Shown here piece by piece: positions 1-7,950 of a DNA stretch of 64,000 nt. The position numbers and the translations under genes were made by a program. The notes beneath the pieces were generated by a model that was not told the origin of the DNA, made no database searches, and worked only from the letters and a program-made list of their open reading frames with translations. This DNA is from Streptomyces sp. CB00316 (GTDB taxonomy: Bacteria; Actinomycetota; Actinomycetes; Streptomycetales; Streptomycetaceae), in the NCBI RefSeq assembly GCF_001905595.1, contig NZ_LIXI01000003.1, positions 124,001 to 188,000 of the forward strand. Reading direction: 5' to 3'. The first letter of the stretch is position 1. Each line of letters starts with the position of its first letter.

Positions 1-341
1 ATCTGCCAGGTGGAGCCCGAGCGCCCCGCCTCGCTCTCCGGGAGCTTCACCGTCGCCTTCACGGTGGCGCGCTGGCCGGTGTCGGCGGGGAACACCCAAT
101 ACAGATAGTCGCCCGCCGACGCCTGCGCGGTGCCGGTCTGCCCCTGCTGGAGCGCGGTCGCCGTGCGGAAGGTGGTGCCGGCCTCGGTGGGGCCTGAGCC
201 CTGGTCACCGGGGCTCGCGCTCGCCGACGGGTCGTCGGCCACGGCCGCGCCCGCCGAGGTGAACAAGGTCAGCCCGGCGAGCAGCGACCCGGCGAACGCG
301 CGCCGCGCGCCACGGGTGCGGCGGGAAGTCGTCGTCACCAT
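1..341 (-). CDS. Secreted protein, partner of the VWA gene (3' end cut by window)
   Basis: Partial gene; the first 113 codons are visible and the reading frame runs off the left edge. The ATG overlaps the TGA of the upstream VWA gene (TGATG), so the two are almost certainly translationally coupled. The N-terminus has several arginines followed by a hydrophobic stretch (around residues 15-35) ending in an Ala-rich cleavage region, a clear export signal. The visible mature part is Ser/Gly/Thr-rich and then becomes a beta-type domain with a DYLYWVFPADTGQ segment, like peptidase-associated or carbohydrate-binding folds. I do not recognise the family. Role is inferred only from coupling: a cell-surface or secreted partner of the VWA protein. 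Confidence 0.8.
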   Translation of the reverse strand, partial: MVTTTSRRTRGARRAFAGSLLAGLTLFTSAGAAVADDPSASASPGDQGSGPTEAGTTFRTATALQQGQTGTAQASAGDYLYWVFPADTGQRATVKATVKLPESEAGRSGSTWQ

Positions 342-1621
342 CAGTTGGTCCTCCATACGGCGATGCGCCAGCGCGTGAGCCAGCCGGTCAGCAGGCCCGC
401 GACCAGTCCGGTCAGGACGAGGACGCCGAGCAGCCACCAGCCGCGGCCGAGGCCGAAGGCCGCGACGTCAGACGCCTGGTCGGGTCCGGCCACCAGGTCC
501 ACGGTCAGCTCGACCGGCAGACCGGGCGTGGTCTTCACCGAGGCGGGCGCGGAGAAGGCGTTGGAGAGCTGGAGGCAGACGGTCTCGGCGGCGGGCTTGC
601 CGCTGCCGTCGCCGCCGTCCTCGATCTCCGCCTTCGGGTAGCGCAGACCGGACGAGATCACGTCCGTACGTCCGGTGCCGGATTCCGAGCCCCGGACGAT
701 CTCGCGTCCGGCCTCCGTCACCGCGCGCAGCAGGAGGCCGTAGTCGTTGTCGACGGCGCGGTCCGCCGCCACGCTCACCGAGGCGCGCAGCTCCTGACCG
801 GGCAGCACATCGACGCGGTACCAGCGGTGCTCGCCGATCTTCTCGCGGTCGGTGTAGAGGCCCGGCTCCAGCTTGGGCGCGGCGGAGCAGCTGCCCGCCC
901 CCTCGGTGGCCACCGGGGTGACGACCGGCTCGGCCGCCCGGTCCACCAACTGCTTGACTCGACGCGAGAGTTCGTCCTTGTGCTGGACGGCGGTGTACGT
1001 GCCGCCGGTGGCCTCGGCGATGCAGGTGAGCTGCTGGCGGATCTTGGCGTTGGGCACCAGGCCGAGGGTGTCGATGACCAGGTGCGTGCCCCGCGCGGCG
1101 ATCTCGCGGGCCACCTCGCACGGGTCGAGCGGGCCGCAGGTGTCCTCGCCGTCCGTGATGAGGACGATCCGGCGGGTGGCCTCGCCGCCTTCGAGGTCGT
1201 CGGCCGCGCCGAGCAGCGCCGGGCCGATCGGGGTCCAGCCGGTGGGGGCGAGGGTGGCGACGGCGGTCTTGGCCTCGGTGCGGTCCAGCGGGCCGACCGG
1301 GTAGAGCTGCTTGGTGTCCTCGCAGCCGACCTTGCGGTCGTCGCCCGGATAGTCGGCGCCCAGGGTGCGGATGCCGAGGTGGACCTCTTCGGGCACCGCG
1401 TCCAGGACGTCGTTGAACGCCTGCTTGGCGGCGTTCATCCGGGACTGGCCGTCGATGTCGCGGGTACGCATGGAGCCGCTGACGTCGAGGACGAGTTCGA
1501 CCTTGGGGGCGGGGGTGGCCGGTGGTTCGTCGGCGGCTGCGGGGAGCACGGAGCCGAGCCCGGCGGCCAGGGTGGCGAGCGCTATGCACACCCCGGTCGT
1601 CAGCCGATTTCTTGTGATCAT
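341..1621 (-). CDS. Membrane-anchored von Willebrand factor A domain protein
   Basis: 426 aa. An N-terminal signal sequence (about residues 1-30, ending AAADE) is followed directly by a VWA domain with an intact metal-ion adhesion site: DVSGS with D46, S48 and S50, plus a downstream TDGEDTC segment. A second extracellular beta domain follows (GLYTDREKIGEHRWYRVDV). The protein ends with a transmembrane helix near residues 395-418 and a short basic tail. Expected topology: surface-exposed VWA domain tethered by the C-terminal helix. VWA domains bind protein partners through a divalent cation, and the coupled downstream secreted protein is the obvious candidate. Substrate unknown. Confidence 0.9.
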   Translation of the reverse strand: MITRNRLTTGVCIALATLAAGLGSVLPAAADEPPATPAPKVELVLDVSGSMRTRDIDGQSRMNAAKQAFNDVLDAVPEEVHLGIRTLGADYPGDDRKVGCEDTKQLYPVGPLDRTEAKTAVATLAPTGWTPIGPALLGAADDLEGGEATRRIVLITDGEDTCGPLDPCEVAREIAARGTHLVIDTLGLVPNAKIRQQLTCIAEATGGTYTAVQHKDELSRRVKQLVDRAAEPVVTPVATEGAGSCSAAPKLEPGLYTDREKIGEHRWYRVDVLPGQELRASVSVAADRAVDNDYGLLLRAVTEAGREIVRGSESGTGRTDVISSGLRYPKAEIEDGGDGSGKPAAETVCLQLSNAFSAPASVKTTPGLPVELTVDLVAGPDQASDVAAFGLGRGWWLLGVLVLTGLVAGLLTGWLTRWRIAVWRTN

Positions 1622-1691
1622 CGCCGGATCTTATGGAAAATCAGTTCGTATTCCCAACCGGGGTCGTCGGCGACCGGATCCTGCTTGCCTG

Positions 1692-3173
1692 TCAGCCGCC
1701 CAGCAGCGGCTCCGAAGCGCGGTCCAGCACCGAGGTGACCCGCTGCCAGGTCTCCAGATCCCGCTCGACGGCGTCGAGTTGACTGCCCGTTCCGCCGGCG
1801 CCCCAGGAGGTCGCCAGCGCCACCGGGTCCCCGCCGCCCGCGGCCGACGCGGCGAGCGCGGCCGCGCCCAGGGCGACCAGCTCGCCGCCCGCCGGGATGA
1901 CGACCGGACGCCCCGAGAGCCGGCGCACCGTCTCCACCCAGCCCCGCCCCTGCGCGCCGCCGCCGATGAGCCGCAGCGGGCGGGCGGCGACCTCGGGGGC
2001 GTCGGGGTCCAGGCCGCAGGCCCGTAGCAGCGTGTCCAGGGCCCGCAGGACGGTGACGGCCGCGCCCTCGTAGGCGGCGCCCAGCAGTTGCTGCGGGGTG
2101 GTGTCGTGGCGCAGGCCGGTGAGGAGCCCGGACGCGGTGGGCAGGTCGGGGGTGCGTTCGCCGTCGAGGTAGGGCAGCAGTACGGCTTCACCACCGGGGG
2201 CCGTGTCCTCGCGGTGCAGGCCGAGCAGGGAGGCGACCTTGTCCACGGCGAGCGTGCAGTTGAGGGTGCAGGCCAGCGGGAGGTACGTACCGTCGGCGGC
2301 GGCGAAACCGGAGAGCGCCGGGGCGGTGGAGCGGGTGCGGGAGGCGGCGAAGACGACGCCCGAGGTGCCGAGGGAGAGGGCCGGGTGGTCCAGCAGCCCG
2401 GCGCCACCGAGCCCGAGGCCCACGGCCGCGCTCATGTTGTCGCCGGTCCCCGCCGCGACCGCGATCCCGGCGGGCAGCCCGAGCGCCCCGGCCGCCGCGT
2501 CGGTGAGCGACCCGATCCTGGTGGCCCCGGTGGGCGCGACCTCGGGGAGGAGCGCCGGGTCGAGGCCGAGGAGGTCCAGCAGCTCCGGGTCGTAGGCGCC
2601 GGTCGCGGTGGCGTACCAGCCGGTGCCGGAGGCGTCCCCGGGGTCGGTCGCGGCGGTGCCCGCGAGGCGCTCGGTGAGGAAGTCGTGCGGCAGCCGTACG
2701 CCCGCGGCGGCCTTCGCCGCGTCGGGGTCGTTCTCCCGCAGCCACTGCCACTTCGAGGCGGTGATGGAGGCGACCGGCACCGAACCGGTCCGAGCGGTCC
2801 ACGCGTCCGGTCCGCCGAGCTCGGCCGTCAGGGCGGCGGCCTGCGGGGCGGATCGGGTGTCGTTCCACAGCAGCGCGGGCCGCAGCGGACGGCCCGAGCG
2901 GTCCATCACGACGAGCCCGTGCTGCTGTCCGGCCACCGCGATCCCGGTCACCGAGCGGGCGGGCAGGCCCGACTCCTTCAGCCCGGCCGCCACCGCGTCG
3001 CCCAGCGCCCGCCACCAGACCTCCGGGTCGCTCTCCCGGGCGCCGGCCTCCCCGGTGACGACGTGCGGGGCGCGTCCCACCGCGAGCTGCTCGCCGGTCA
3101 CGGCGTCGATCACGGCGGCCTTGGTGGACTGGGTGGAGCTGTCCACGCCGATGACGACGGAACGTGACGACAT
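1692..3173 (-). CDS. xylB: Xylulokinase
   Basis: 493 aa, the normal length for FGGY-family xylulokinases. It phosphorylates D-xylulose to xylulose 5-phosphate with ATP, feeding the pentose phosphate pathway. The N-terminal FGGY domain starts with GVDSSTQSTKAAV (phosphate-binding loop). The QQHGLVVMDRSGRPLRPALLW region (split by a few residues) is typical of the xylulose subclass, and GTSGVVF and the ADPEV-like C-terminal region complete the second domain. The ATG at 3173 has an AGAGG ribosome-binding site about 7 nt upstream. It is divergent from xylA across about 220 bp, the usual Streptomyces xyl arrangement. Confidence 0.96.
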   Translation of the reverse strand: MSSRSVVIGVDSSTQSTKAAVIDAVTGEQLAVGRAPHVVTGEAGARESDPEVWWRALGDAVAAGLKESGLPARSVTGIAVAGQQHGLVVMDRSGRPLRPALLWNDTRSAPQAAALTAELGGPDAWTARTGSVPVASITASKWQWLRENDPDAAKAAAGVRLPHDFLTERLAGTAATDPGDASGTGWYATATGAYDPELLDLLGLDPALLPEVAPTGATRIGSLTDAAAGALGLPAGIAVAAGTGDNMSAAVGLGLGGAGLLDHPALSLGTSGVVFAASRTRSTAPALSGFAAADGTYLPLACTLNCTLAVDKVASLLGLHREDTAPGGEAVLLPYLDGERTPDLPTASGLLTGLRHDTTPQQLLGAAYEGAAVTVLRALDTLLRACGLDPDAPEVAARPLRLIGGGAQGRGWVETVRRLSGRPVVIPAGGELVALGAAALAASAAGGGDPVALATSWGAGGTGSQLDAVERDLETWQRVTSVLDRASEPLLGG

Positions 3174-3392
3174 GGGCGGCCTCTTTCGGAGTGCGGATTC
3201 ACCTATTCGGTTCTGCCGCGAACAAATTACGTGATCGGCGGCCCGGCGAACAGGCCTCCGGAGGACGTGCCATGGACCAGGGGGTTACGCCGGGCGGAGG
3301 CCGCGTGCATGATTAGTCATGACACTGAACAAATAGGGGCGCCGGGTCTTTGACCCCGGCTCCCGACGGCAGGCGAAGGCGGTCGGACGACG
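3174..3392. promoter_or_regulatory. Divergent xylB/xylA promoter region with repeated GAACAAAT boxes
   Basis: Short AT-richer islands stand out here. GAACAAAT occurs twice in the same orientation, at 3220-3227 and 3327-3334, each close to one of the two promoters. A perfect inverted repeat CATGA-TTAG-TCATG lies at 3308-3321, just before the second box. ROK-family xylose regulators control divergent xylA/xylB in Streptomyces, and a ROK gene lies downstream of xylA. These elements are therefore the best operator candidates. Assignment of the boxes to that regulator is inference. Confidence 0.6.
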
Positions 3393-4559
3393 ATGACGGA
3401 ACGCTTCACCCCCACCCCCGAGGACAAGTTCAGCTTCGGCCTGTGGACCGTGGGCTGGCAGGGCCGGGACCCCTTCGGCGATGCCACCCGCGCGGCCATC
3501 GACCCCGTCGAGTCCGTCCAGCGGCTCGCCGAGCTCGGCGCCTGGGGCGTGACCTTCCACGACGACGACCTGATCCCCTTCGGCTCCACGGACACCGAGC
3601 GCGAGGCGATCGTCAAACGGTTCCGGCAGGCCGTCGACGCCGGCGGGCTCGTCGTGCCCATGGTCACCACGAACCTTTTCACCCACCCGGTCTTCAAGGA
3701 CGGCGGGTTCACCGCCAACGACCGCGACGTACGCCGCTACGCGCTCCGCAAGACCCTGCGCAACATCGACCTCGCCGTCGAGCTCGGCGCCACCACCTTC
3801 GTCGCCTGGGGCGGCCGCGAGGGGGCGGAGTCCGGCGGAGCCAAGGACGTACGCCTCGCCCTGCACCGGATGAAGGAGGCCTTCGACCTGCTGGGCGAGT
3901 ACGTCACCGAGCAGGGGTACGACCTCCGCTTCGCCATCGAGCCCAAGCCGAACGAGCCGCGCGGCGACATCCTGCTGCCCACCATCGGCCACGCCCTCGC
4001 CTTCATCGAACGCCTGGAGCGCCCCGAGCTGGTCGGCGTCAACCCCGAGACCGGGCACGAGCAGATGGCCGGGCTCAACTTCCCGCACGGCATCGCCCAG
4101 GCCATGTGGGCCGACAAGCTCTTCCACATCGACCTCAACGGCCAGTCCGGGATCAAGTACGACCAGGACCTCCGCTTCGGCGCGGGCGACCTGCGCCAGG
4201 CGTTCTGGCTCGTCGACCTGCTGGAGAGCGGCTACGAGGGCCCGCGTCACTTCGACTTCAAGCCCCCGCGCACCGAGGACTACGACGGCGTCTGGGCCTC
4301 GGCGGCCGGGTGCATGCGCAACTACCTGATCCTCAAGGAGCGGGCGGCCGCCTTCCGCGCCGACCCCGAGGTACGGGCGGCGCTGCGCGCCTCCCGCCTG
4401 GACGAACTGGCACGCCCGACCGCGGGCGAGGGCCTCGCGGAGCTGCTCGCCGACCGCACGGCGTACGAGGAGTTCGACGTGGACGCCGCCGCGACACGCG
4501 GCATGGCCTTCGAGGCCCTGGACCAGCTGGCCATGGACCACCTGCTCGCGGTGCGCTGA
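3393..4559 (+). CDS. xylA: Xylose isomerase
   Basis: 388 aa, matching the short (class I) actinomycete xylose isomerases also known as glucose isomerase. It interconverts D-xylose and D-xylulose using two divalent metal ions. The N-terminus has the [15 protein letters not shown] stretch. The catalytic-base region reads [13 protein letters not shown]. The metal ligand region [13 protein letters not shown] and the downstream [16 protein letters not shown] and HIDLNGQ segments are intact. The TIM barrel is followed by the C-terminal helical arm used in tetramer assembly. A perfect 18-bp hairpin follows the stop. Confidence 0.98.
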   Translation: MTERFTPTPEDKFSFGLWTVGWQGRDPFGDATRAAIDPVESVQRLAELGAWGVTFHDDDLIPFGSTDTEREAIVKRFRQAVDAGGLVVPMVTTNLFTHPVFKDGGFTANDRDVRRYALRKTLRNIDLAVELGATTFVAWGGREGAESGGAKDVRLALHRMKEAFDLLGEYVTEQGYDLRFAIEPKPNEPRGDILLPTIGHALAFIERLERPELVGVNPETGHEQMAGLNFPHGIAQAMWADKLFHIDLNGQSGIKYDQDLRFGAGDLRQAFWLVDLLESGYEGPRHFDFKPPRTEDYDGVWASAAGCMRNYLILKERAAAFRADPEVRAALRASRLDELARPTAGEGLAELLADRTAYEEFDVDAAATRGMAFEALDQLAMDHLLAVR

Positions 4560-4564
4560 CGGTA

Positions 4565-4605
4565 CGGGTGTGCGCGGGGCCCTTGGAGGGCCCCGCGCAC
4601 ACCCG
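4565..4605. terminator. Perfect 18-bp hairpin between convergent xylA and ROK genes
   Basis: Arms 4565-4582 and 4588-4605 are exactly complementary over 18 bp with a 5-nt loop (TTGGA). It starts six bases after the xylA stop and ends three bases before the ROK gene's stop codon on the other strand. It can therefore act as a bidirectional terminator. There is no U-tract, as usual in Streptomyces. Confidence 0.9.
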
Positions 4606-4607
4606 CC

Positions 4608-5849
4608 TCACCCCCCCGACGGCTCCGCGTACGCCACCGGGTCGTCCAGCACGTCCTGCACCACCAGCGCCGCCGCGCCCCGCGCCGCGTCTCCCGCCAC
4701 CGACGACGCGCGGAGCCGACCACTGCCCGGGGACCAGAGCCCCGACACCACCCGGCCGGTCAGCTCCTCGCCGGCGGGCGGCGACAGCCACGGCATCAGG
4801 CCCCGGTAGATCCCGCCGAGCACCACCGCGTCCGGGTCGACCAGGTTCACCGCACCCGACACCACCCGGCCCAGCATCCGCCCCGCCTCGGCGACCGCCG
4901 CCACCGCCCGCTCGTCCCCGGCCCGCGCGCGCCGCTCCAGCTCCCGCACACCGGAACCGCCCCCGGCCCCCTCGACCCCCGCCGCCCGCAGCAACGCCGT
5001 CTGGCCGGCGTACTGCTCCAGGCAGCCGCGGGACCCGCACCGGCACTCCGGCCCGTCCGGGTCCACCACCACATGCCCGATCTCGCCGGCGAACCCGTGC
5101 GCCCCGCGCAGCAGTTCGCCGCCCAGGACCAGCGCGCCACCGACCCCGATCTCACCGGTCAGATACAGGAAGCTGCGTACGTCACCGAGGCCGCCGAACC
5201 ACAGCTCGGCCAGCGCCGCGAGATTGGCCTCGTTCTCCGAGGCGACCGGGAGCACGGGACGGCCGGGGCGCAGAGCGGTGAGCGCGTCGCCGAACAGGTC
5301 CTGCGCCGGAACCTCGTTCCAGCCGAGGTTCGGGGCCTGGCGTACCGCTCCGCCGGAGACCAGACCGGGCAGCGCCAGCGTGGCGCCCACCGGCCGCAGC
5401 TCCTGCTCGTGCGCCGAGTCCAGGGTCCGCGCGGCGATCGCGGCCGCGCGGGCGAGGACCTCCTCGGCGGCCGCACCCCGGTTGTCGAGGTGTTCGGTCT
5501 GCCGGACCCGGCCGGTGCCCGCGAGGTCGACGACGCAGACCGAGACGTAATCGATGTTGATCTCCACACCGAGCCCGGCGGGACCGGTGCGGGCCACCTT
5601 GAGCGCGGTGCCGGGGCGCCCGGCCTGCCCGCTGAACGTCTTGCCCGACTCGGTGAGGAACCCGCTGTCCATCAACTGCTCGACGAGCGAGGAGACCGCG
5701 GCCCGGGTCAGGCCGACCCGCGCGGCGACTCCGGCGCGGGTCGCCTCCCCGCCCTCGTCCCGCACGGCTCGCAGTACCAGGCTCAGATTGTGCCGTCGCA
5801 CGGTGTCCTTGTCGGCCTTGGGCCCCAGCGGAGTGAGGATGCTCTTCAT
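4608..5849 (-). CDS. ROK-family transcriptional regulator (probable xylose repressor)
   Basis: 413 aa. An N-terminal winged helix-turn-helix of about 80 residues (VGLTRAAVSSLVEQLMDSGFL) is fused to a ROK sugar-kinase-like domain. The ROK signature region GEIGHVVVDPDGPECRCGSRG carries the Cys/His zinc-binding cluster (CRCGSRGC). Such NagC/XylR-type proteins bind a sugar in the ROK domain and release DNA or change activity. Position next to xylA, convergent and separated by a terminator, points to control of the xylAB promoters. The ligand is inferred, not read from sequence. Confidence 0.92.
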   Translation of the reverse strand: MKSILTPLGPKADKDTVRRHNLSLVLRAVRDEGGEATRAGVAARVGLTRAAVSSLVEQLMDSGFLTESGKTFSGQAGRPGTALKVARTGPAGLGVEINIDYVSVCVVDLAGTGRVRQTEHLDNRGAAAEEVLARAAAIAARTLDSAHEQELRPVGATLALPGLVSGGAVRQAPNLGWNEVPAQDLFGDALTALRPGRPVLPVASENEANLAALAELWFGGLGDVRSFLYLTGEIGVGGALVLGGELLRGAHGFAGEIGHVVVDPDGPECRCGSRGCLEQYAGQTALLRAAGVEGAGGGSGVRELERRARAGDERAVAAVAEAGRMLGRVVSGAVNLVDPDAVVLGGIYRGLMPWLSPPAGEELTGRVVSGLWSPGSGRLRASSVAGDAARGAAALVVQDVLDDPVAYAEPSGG

Positions 5850-5950
5850 ATCGTCGCCGAGCCTATGCGATGCCGGACACGGTGGGCAGTGCGGCGGACG
5901 GCCCCCTCAGGTGCCGAGATCTCCCCGGAACCTGAAGAGGCCGCCCGTGC

Positions 5951-6607
5951 TCACGGCTTGGCGCCGCGGGCCTTCAGCATGTCCGTCATCAGCCCGATCT
6001 CGGACTGCTGGCCGCTGACCATGCCCTGCGCCAGATTCCGGATGACGTCCGTACCCGCCGCTTCGGCCCCCGCCCGCGCCATGTCCACGCCGGCGCGGTG
6101 GTGCACGGTCATCAGCCGCAGGAACAGCACCTCGGCCCCCTTGCCCTCGGCGGCCTCCAGCGCCTCCAGCTCGGCGTCGGTGGCCATGCCCGGCATCAGC
6201 GAACCGTCACCGGACGGCTTGACGGTGTGGCCCATCCACGCCATCGGCGGCTTCGCCGAACTCTTGGGCAGGCCCCACATCTCCAGCCAGCCCAGCATCA
6301 TGCCGCGCTGGTTGGCCTGGGTGTTGATGATGTCGTACGCCAGGCGCCGCACGTCCTCGTCATCGGTGCGGTCCCGCACGATGAACGACATCTCCACCGC
6401 CTGCTGATGGTGGATCGCCATGTCCCGGGCGAACCCCGCGTCCGCCGACTCCTCCGCCGGAGCGGACAGCGCGGCCTTCGCGGACGGGGACGCCGCGGAC
6501 GGCCGTACCACCATCATCGCCACCAGACCCACCGCGAGCAGCAGTACGGCCGCGCCCGCGAGCACCATCCGCCGGGTGGAGGAGAGCGGGTTCGTCGCGG
6601 AGGTCAC
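5951..6607 (-). CDS. DUF305 family protein, membrane-anchored
   Basis: 218 aa with GTG start overlapping the stop of the upstream DUF3105 gene (GTGA), so the two are coupled. One N-terminal transmembrane/signal-anchor helix (about residues 12-35) leads to an extracytoplasmic helical domain. It has the two characteristic His motifs of DUF305, DMAIHHQQAVEM and MTVHHRAGVDMA, in a ferritin-like four-helix arrangement. Members are often found near copper-handling genes and metal binding is plausible from the paired HH motifs. No enzymatic function is established. Confidence 0.92.
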   Translation of the reverse strand: MTSATNPLSSTRRMVLAGAAVLLLAVGLVAMMVVRPSAASPSAKAALSAPAEESADAGFARDMAIHHQQAVEMSFIVRDRTDDEDVRRLAYDIINTQANQRGMMLGWLEMWGLPKSSAKPPMAWMGHTVKPSGDGSLMPGMATDAELEALEAAEGKGAEVLFLRLMTVHHRAGVDMARAGAEAAGTDVIRNLAQGMVSGQQSEIGLMTDMLKARGAKP

Positions 6608-7254
6608 TTGTCGAGCCCACCGGTGCAGGCGGCACCCGGCTCAGGGGTCTGCGGGCCCTGCACGTACTTGGTGAAGAACTGCCCGACGCGGGCGTCGGAG
6701 GCGCTCTTGACCTTCACCTGCTTGCCCCACGCGCTGAGCATGAGGGGTTCCTTCTGGTCCTTGACCGGGCTGATGAAGGAGTAGGGGGTGGACTTGACCT
6801 TCTCCGTGAGCGCCTTGACGTCCGCCTCCGGGGCCTCGTCGTTGTACGTGACCCAGACGGCGCCGTGCTCCAGGGAGTGGACGGCGTTCTCCTTCGGTAT
6901 CTCGGCGGTGTAGACGTCCGCGTTGCAGTTCATCCAGACCTGGTTGTGGTCGCCGCCGACGGGCGGGTTCATCGGGTAGTCGACCTTCGTCGCCACGTGC
7001 TCCCGGCCCAGGTCGTCCCAGCTGCGCTCACCGGTGACGGGGGAGGACTTGGCCTGCTCCTCCTTCTTCTCCTTCTCGTTCGCCTGGTACACCAGGTAGC
7101 CGCCTCCGGCGACCAGCGCGAGGACCACGGCGACCGACGCGCCGATGGTGATGAGGCGGCCCCGGCGCTCACGGGCGCGCTCCTTGCGGCGGGCCTCCTC
7201 CAGCTTGGCGCGGCGGGCGTTGGCGGGGGAGTTCTGGTTCTTGGCGGCAGCCAT
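6604..7254 (-). CDS. DUF3105 family membrane-anchored protein
   Basis: 216 aa from the ATG at 7254, chosen because AGGA lies about 8 nt upstream. A frame extension to 7311 lacks a ribosome-binding site. The N-terminal 45 residues are very basic and Ala-rich (KLEEARRKERARERRGRL). A single transmembrane helix and then a DUF3105 domain follow, with the hallmark YPMNPPVGGDH, WMNCNADVYTAEIP and HSLEHGAVWVTYN motifs. The conserved His and Cys residues suggest metal binding. It sits upstream of and overlaps the DUF305 gene, a recurrent actinobacterial pair of unknown function, possibly copper-linked. Confidence 0.92.
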   Translation of the reverse strand: MAAAKNQNSPANARRAKLEEARRKERARERRGRLITIGASVAVVLALVAGGGYLVYQANEKEKKEEQAKSSPVTGERSWDDLGREHVATKVDYPMNPPVGGDHNQVWMNCNADVYTAEIPKENAVHSLEHGAVWVTYNDEAPEADVKALTEKVKSTPYSFISPVKDQKEPLMLSAWGKQVKVKSASDARVGQFFTKYVQGPQTPEPGAACTGGLDK

Positions 7255-7380
7255 GGAAGGTCCTCGTCGTTCAGCGGATGCGGGGATGCAGACGGTCGTG
7301 CAGGAGAGCAAAGGGAAACAGGGCGGACGGGCAGCCGCTCCCGGCCCGGCACGAGGCGCGGAGGGGGAGCGGACCCGGCT

Positions 7381-7815
7381 CTAGATCCGTTGGACCTGAA
7401 GACACAGCTGATCGACGGAGTGGGCACCGTCGTGGGAGGGCCCCCTGATGGCGGCCGCCCCGCTCAGCGGGGCGACGGGCACGAAGGCCACGGGGGAGGG
7501 AAGCGCCACGGGCGCGGACGACACCGGGAGCACGATGGCTGCCGAGTGGGTCGAGCCGCCGTGGCACGAGGTCCCGAGCCCCCGGTCGGCGGGGGCGGCC
7601 GTGACGACCGGCTCGACGGCCAGGCCGGGCACCGGCGTCAGCGTCCGTACGGGTGCCGGGCCCGGAGCCTCCACCGCCACCGGCACGGCAGCGGCGGCCG
7701 GGGTGGTGACCGAGCAGCAGAAGAGCAGGGACAGCAGGGCGAACACCCAGCCCAGCGAGGCGGGCACGCGTGAGCGGCACCGCTGCCGGTCGGTCCGAGC
7801 GCTCACCCTGGTCAT
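7381..7815 (-). CDS. Small secreted protein of unknown function, upstream of DUF3105
   Basis: 144 aa. An Arg-rich start (residues 1-20) precedes a strong hydrophobic segment containing LLFCCSV, then an Ala/Pro/Val-rich mature part. It contains two isolated Cys/His sites (TSCHGG and QLCLQVQRI at the extreme C-terminus). The HGGSTHS segment could bind metal. It is co-directional with the DUF3105-DUF305 pair, 126 bp upstream, so it may belong to the same transcript. I cannot assign a family with confidence. Confidence 0.7.
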   Translation of the reverse strand: MTRVSARTDRQRCRSRVPASLGWVFALLSLLFCCSVTTPAAAAVPVAVEAPGPAPVRTLTPVPGLAVEPVVTAAPADRGLGTSCHGGSTHSAAIVLPVSSAPVALPSPVAFVPVAPLSGAAAIRGPSHDGAHSVDQLCLQVQRI

Positions 7816-7919
7816 GGCCCGTCATCGTAGTAGGTGCATGAAGATTCAAAGAAGATGGGTCACCGATTCCGCGGGACAGTGTGCCGGACGGCGGGGCGGC
7901 GCGACAGAGGATGAATCTT

Positions 7920-7938
7920 TTACAGGTGTAATACCTGT
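7920..7938. promoter_or_regulatory. Palindromic operator candidate upstream of FUSC-marR
   Basis: Two overlapping inverted repeats sit 12 bp before the FUSC start: TTACA-GG-TGTAA (7920-7931) and ACAGGT-GTAAT-ACCTGT (7922-7938). This AT-rich spot is flanked by GC-rich sequence. A symmetric site immediately before a permease-marR operon is typical of autoregulation by the MarR protein. BlaI/CopY-type regulators also use TACA-N2-TGTA cores, so that family is an alternative reader. Confidence 0.65.
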
Positions 7939-7950
7939 TAACGTATATGG

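Noticed and set aside
1622..1691. GGTCG-TCGG-CGACC hairpin between xylB and the VWA gene
   Set aside because: Only 5 bp of stem; too weak to call a terminator.
3285..4541. Long minus-strand open frame across xylA
   Set aside because: It is antisense to a well-conserved xylA; high GC makes long antisense frames common.
4333..5281. Plus- and minus-strand long frames over the ROK gene, including an apparent extension of xylA
   Set aside because: Composition is Arg/Pro shadow sequence, and the ROK gene with its zinc motif explains this DNA.
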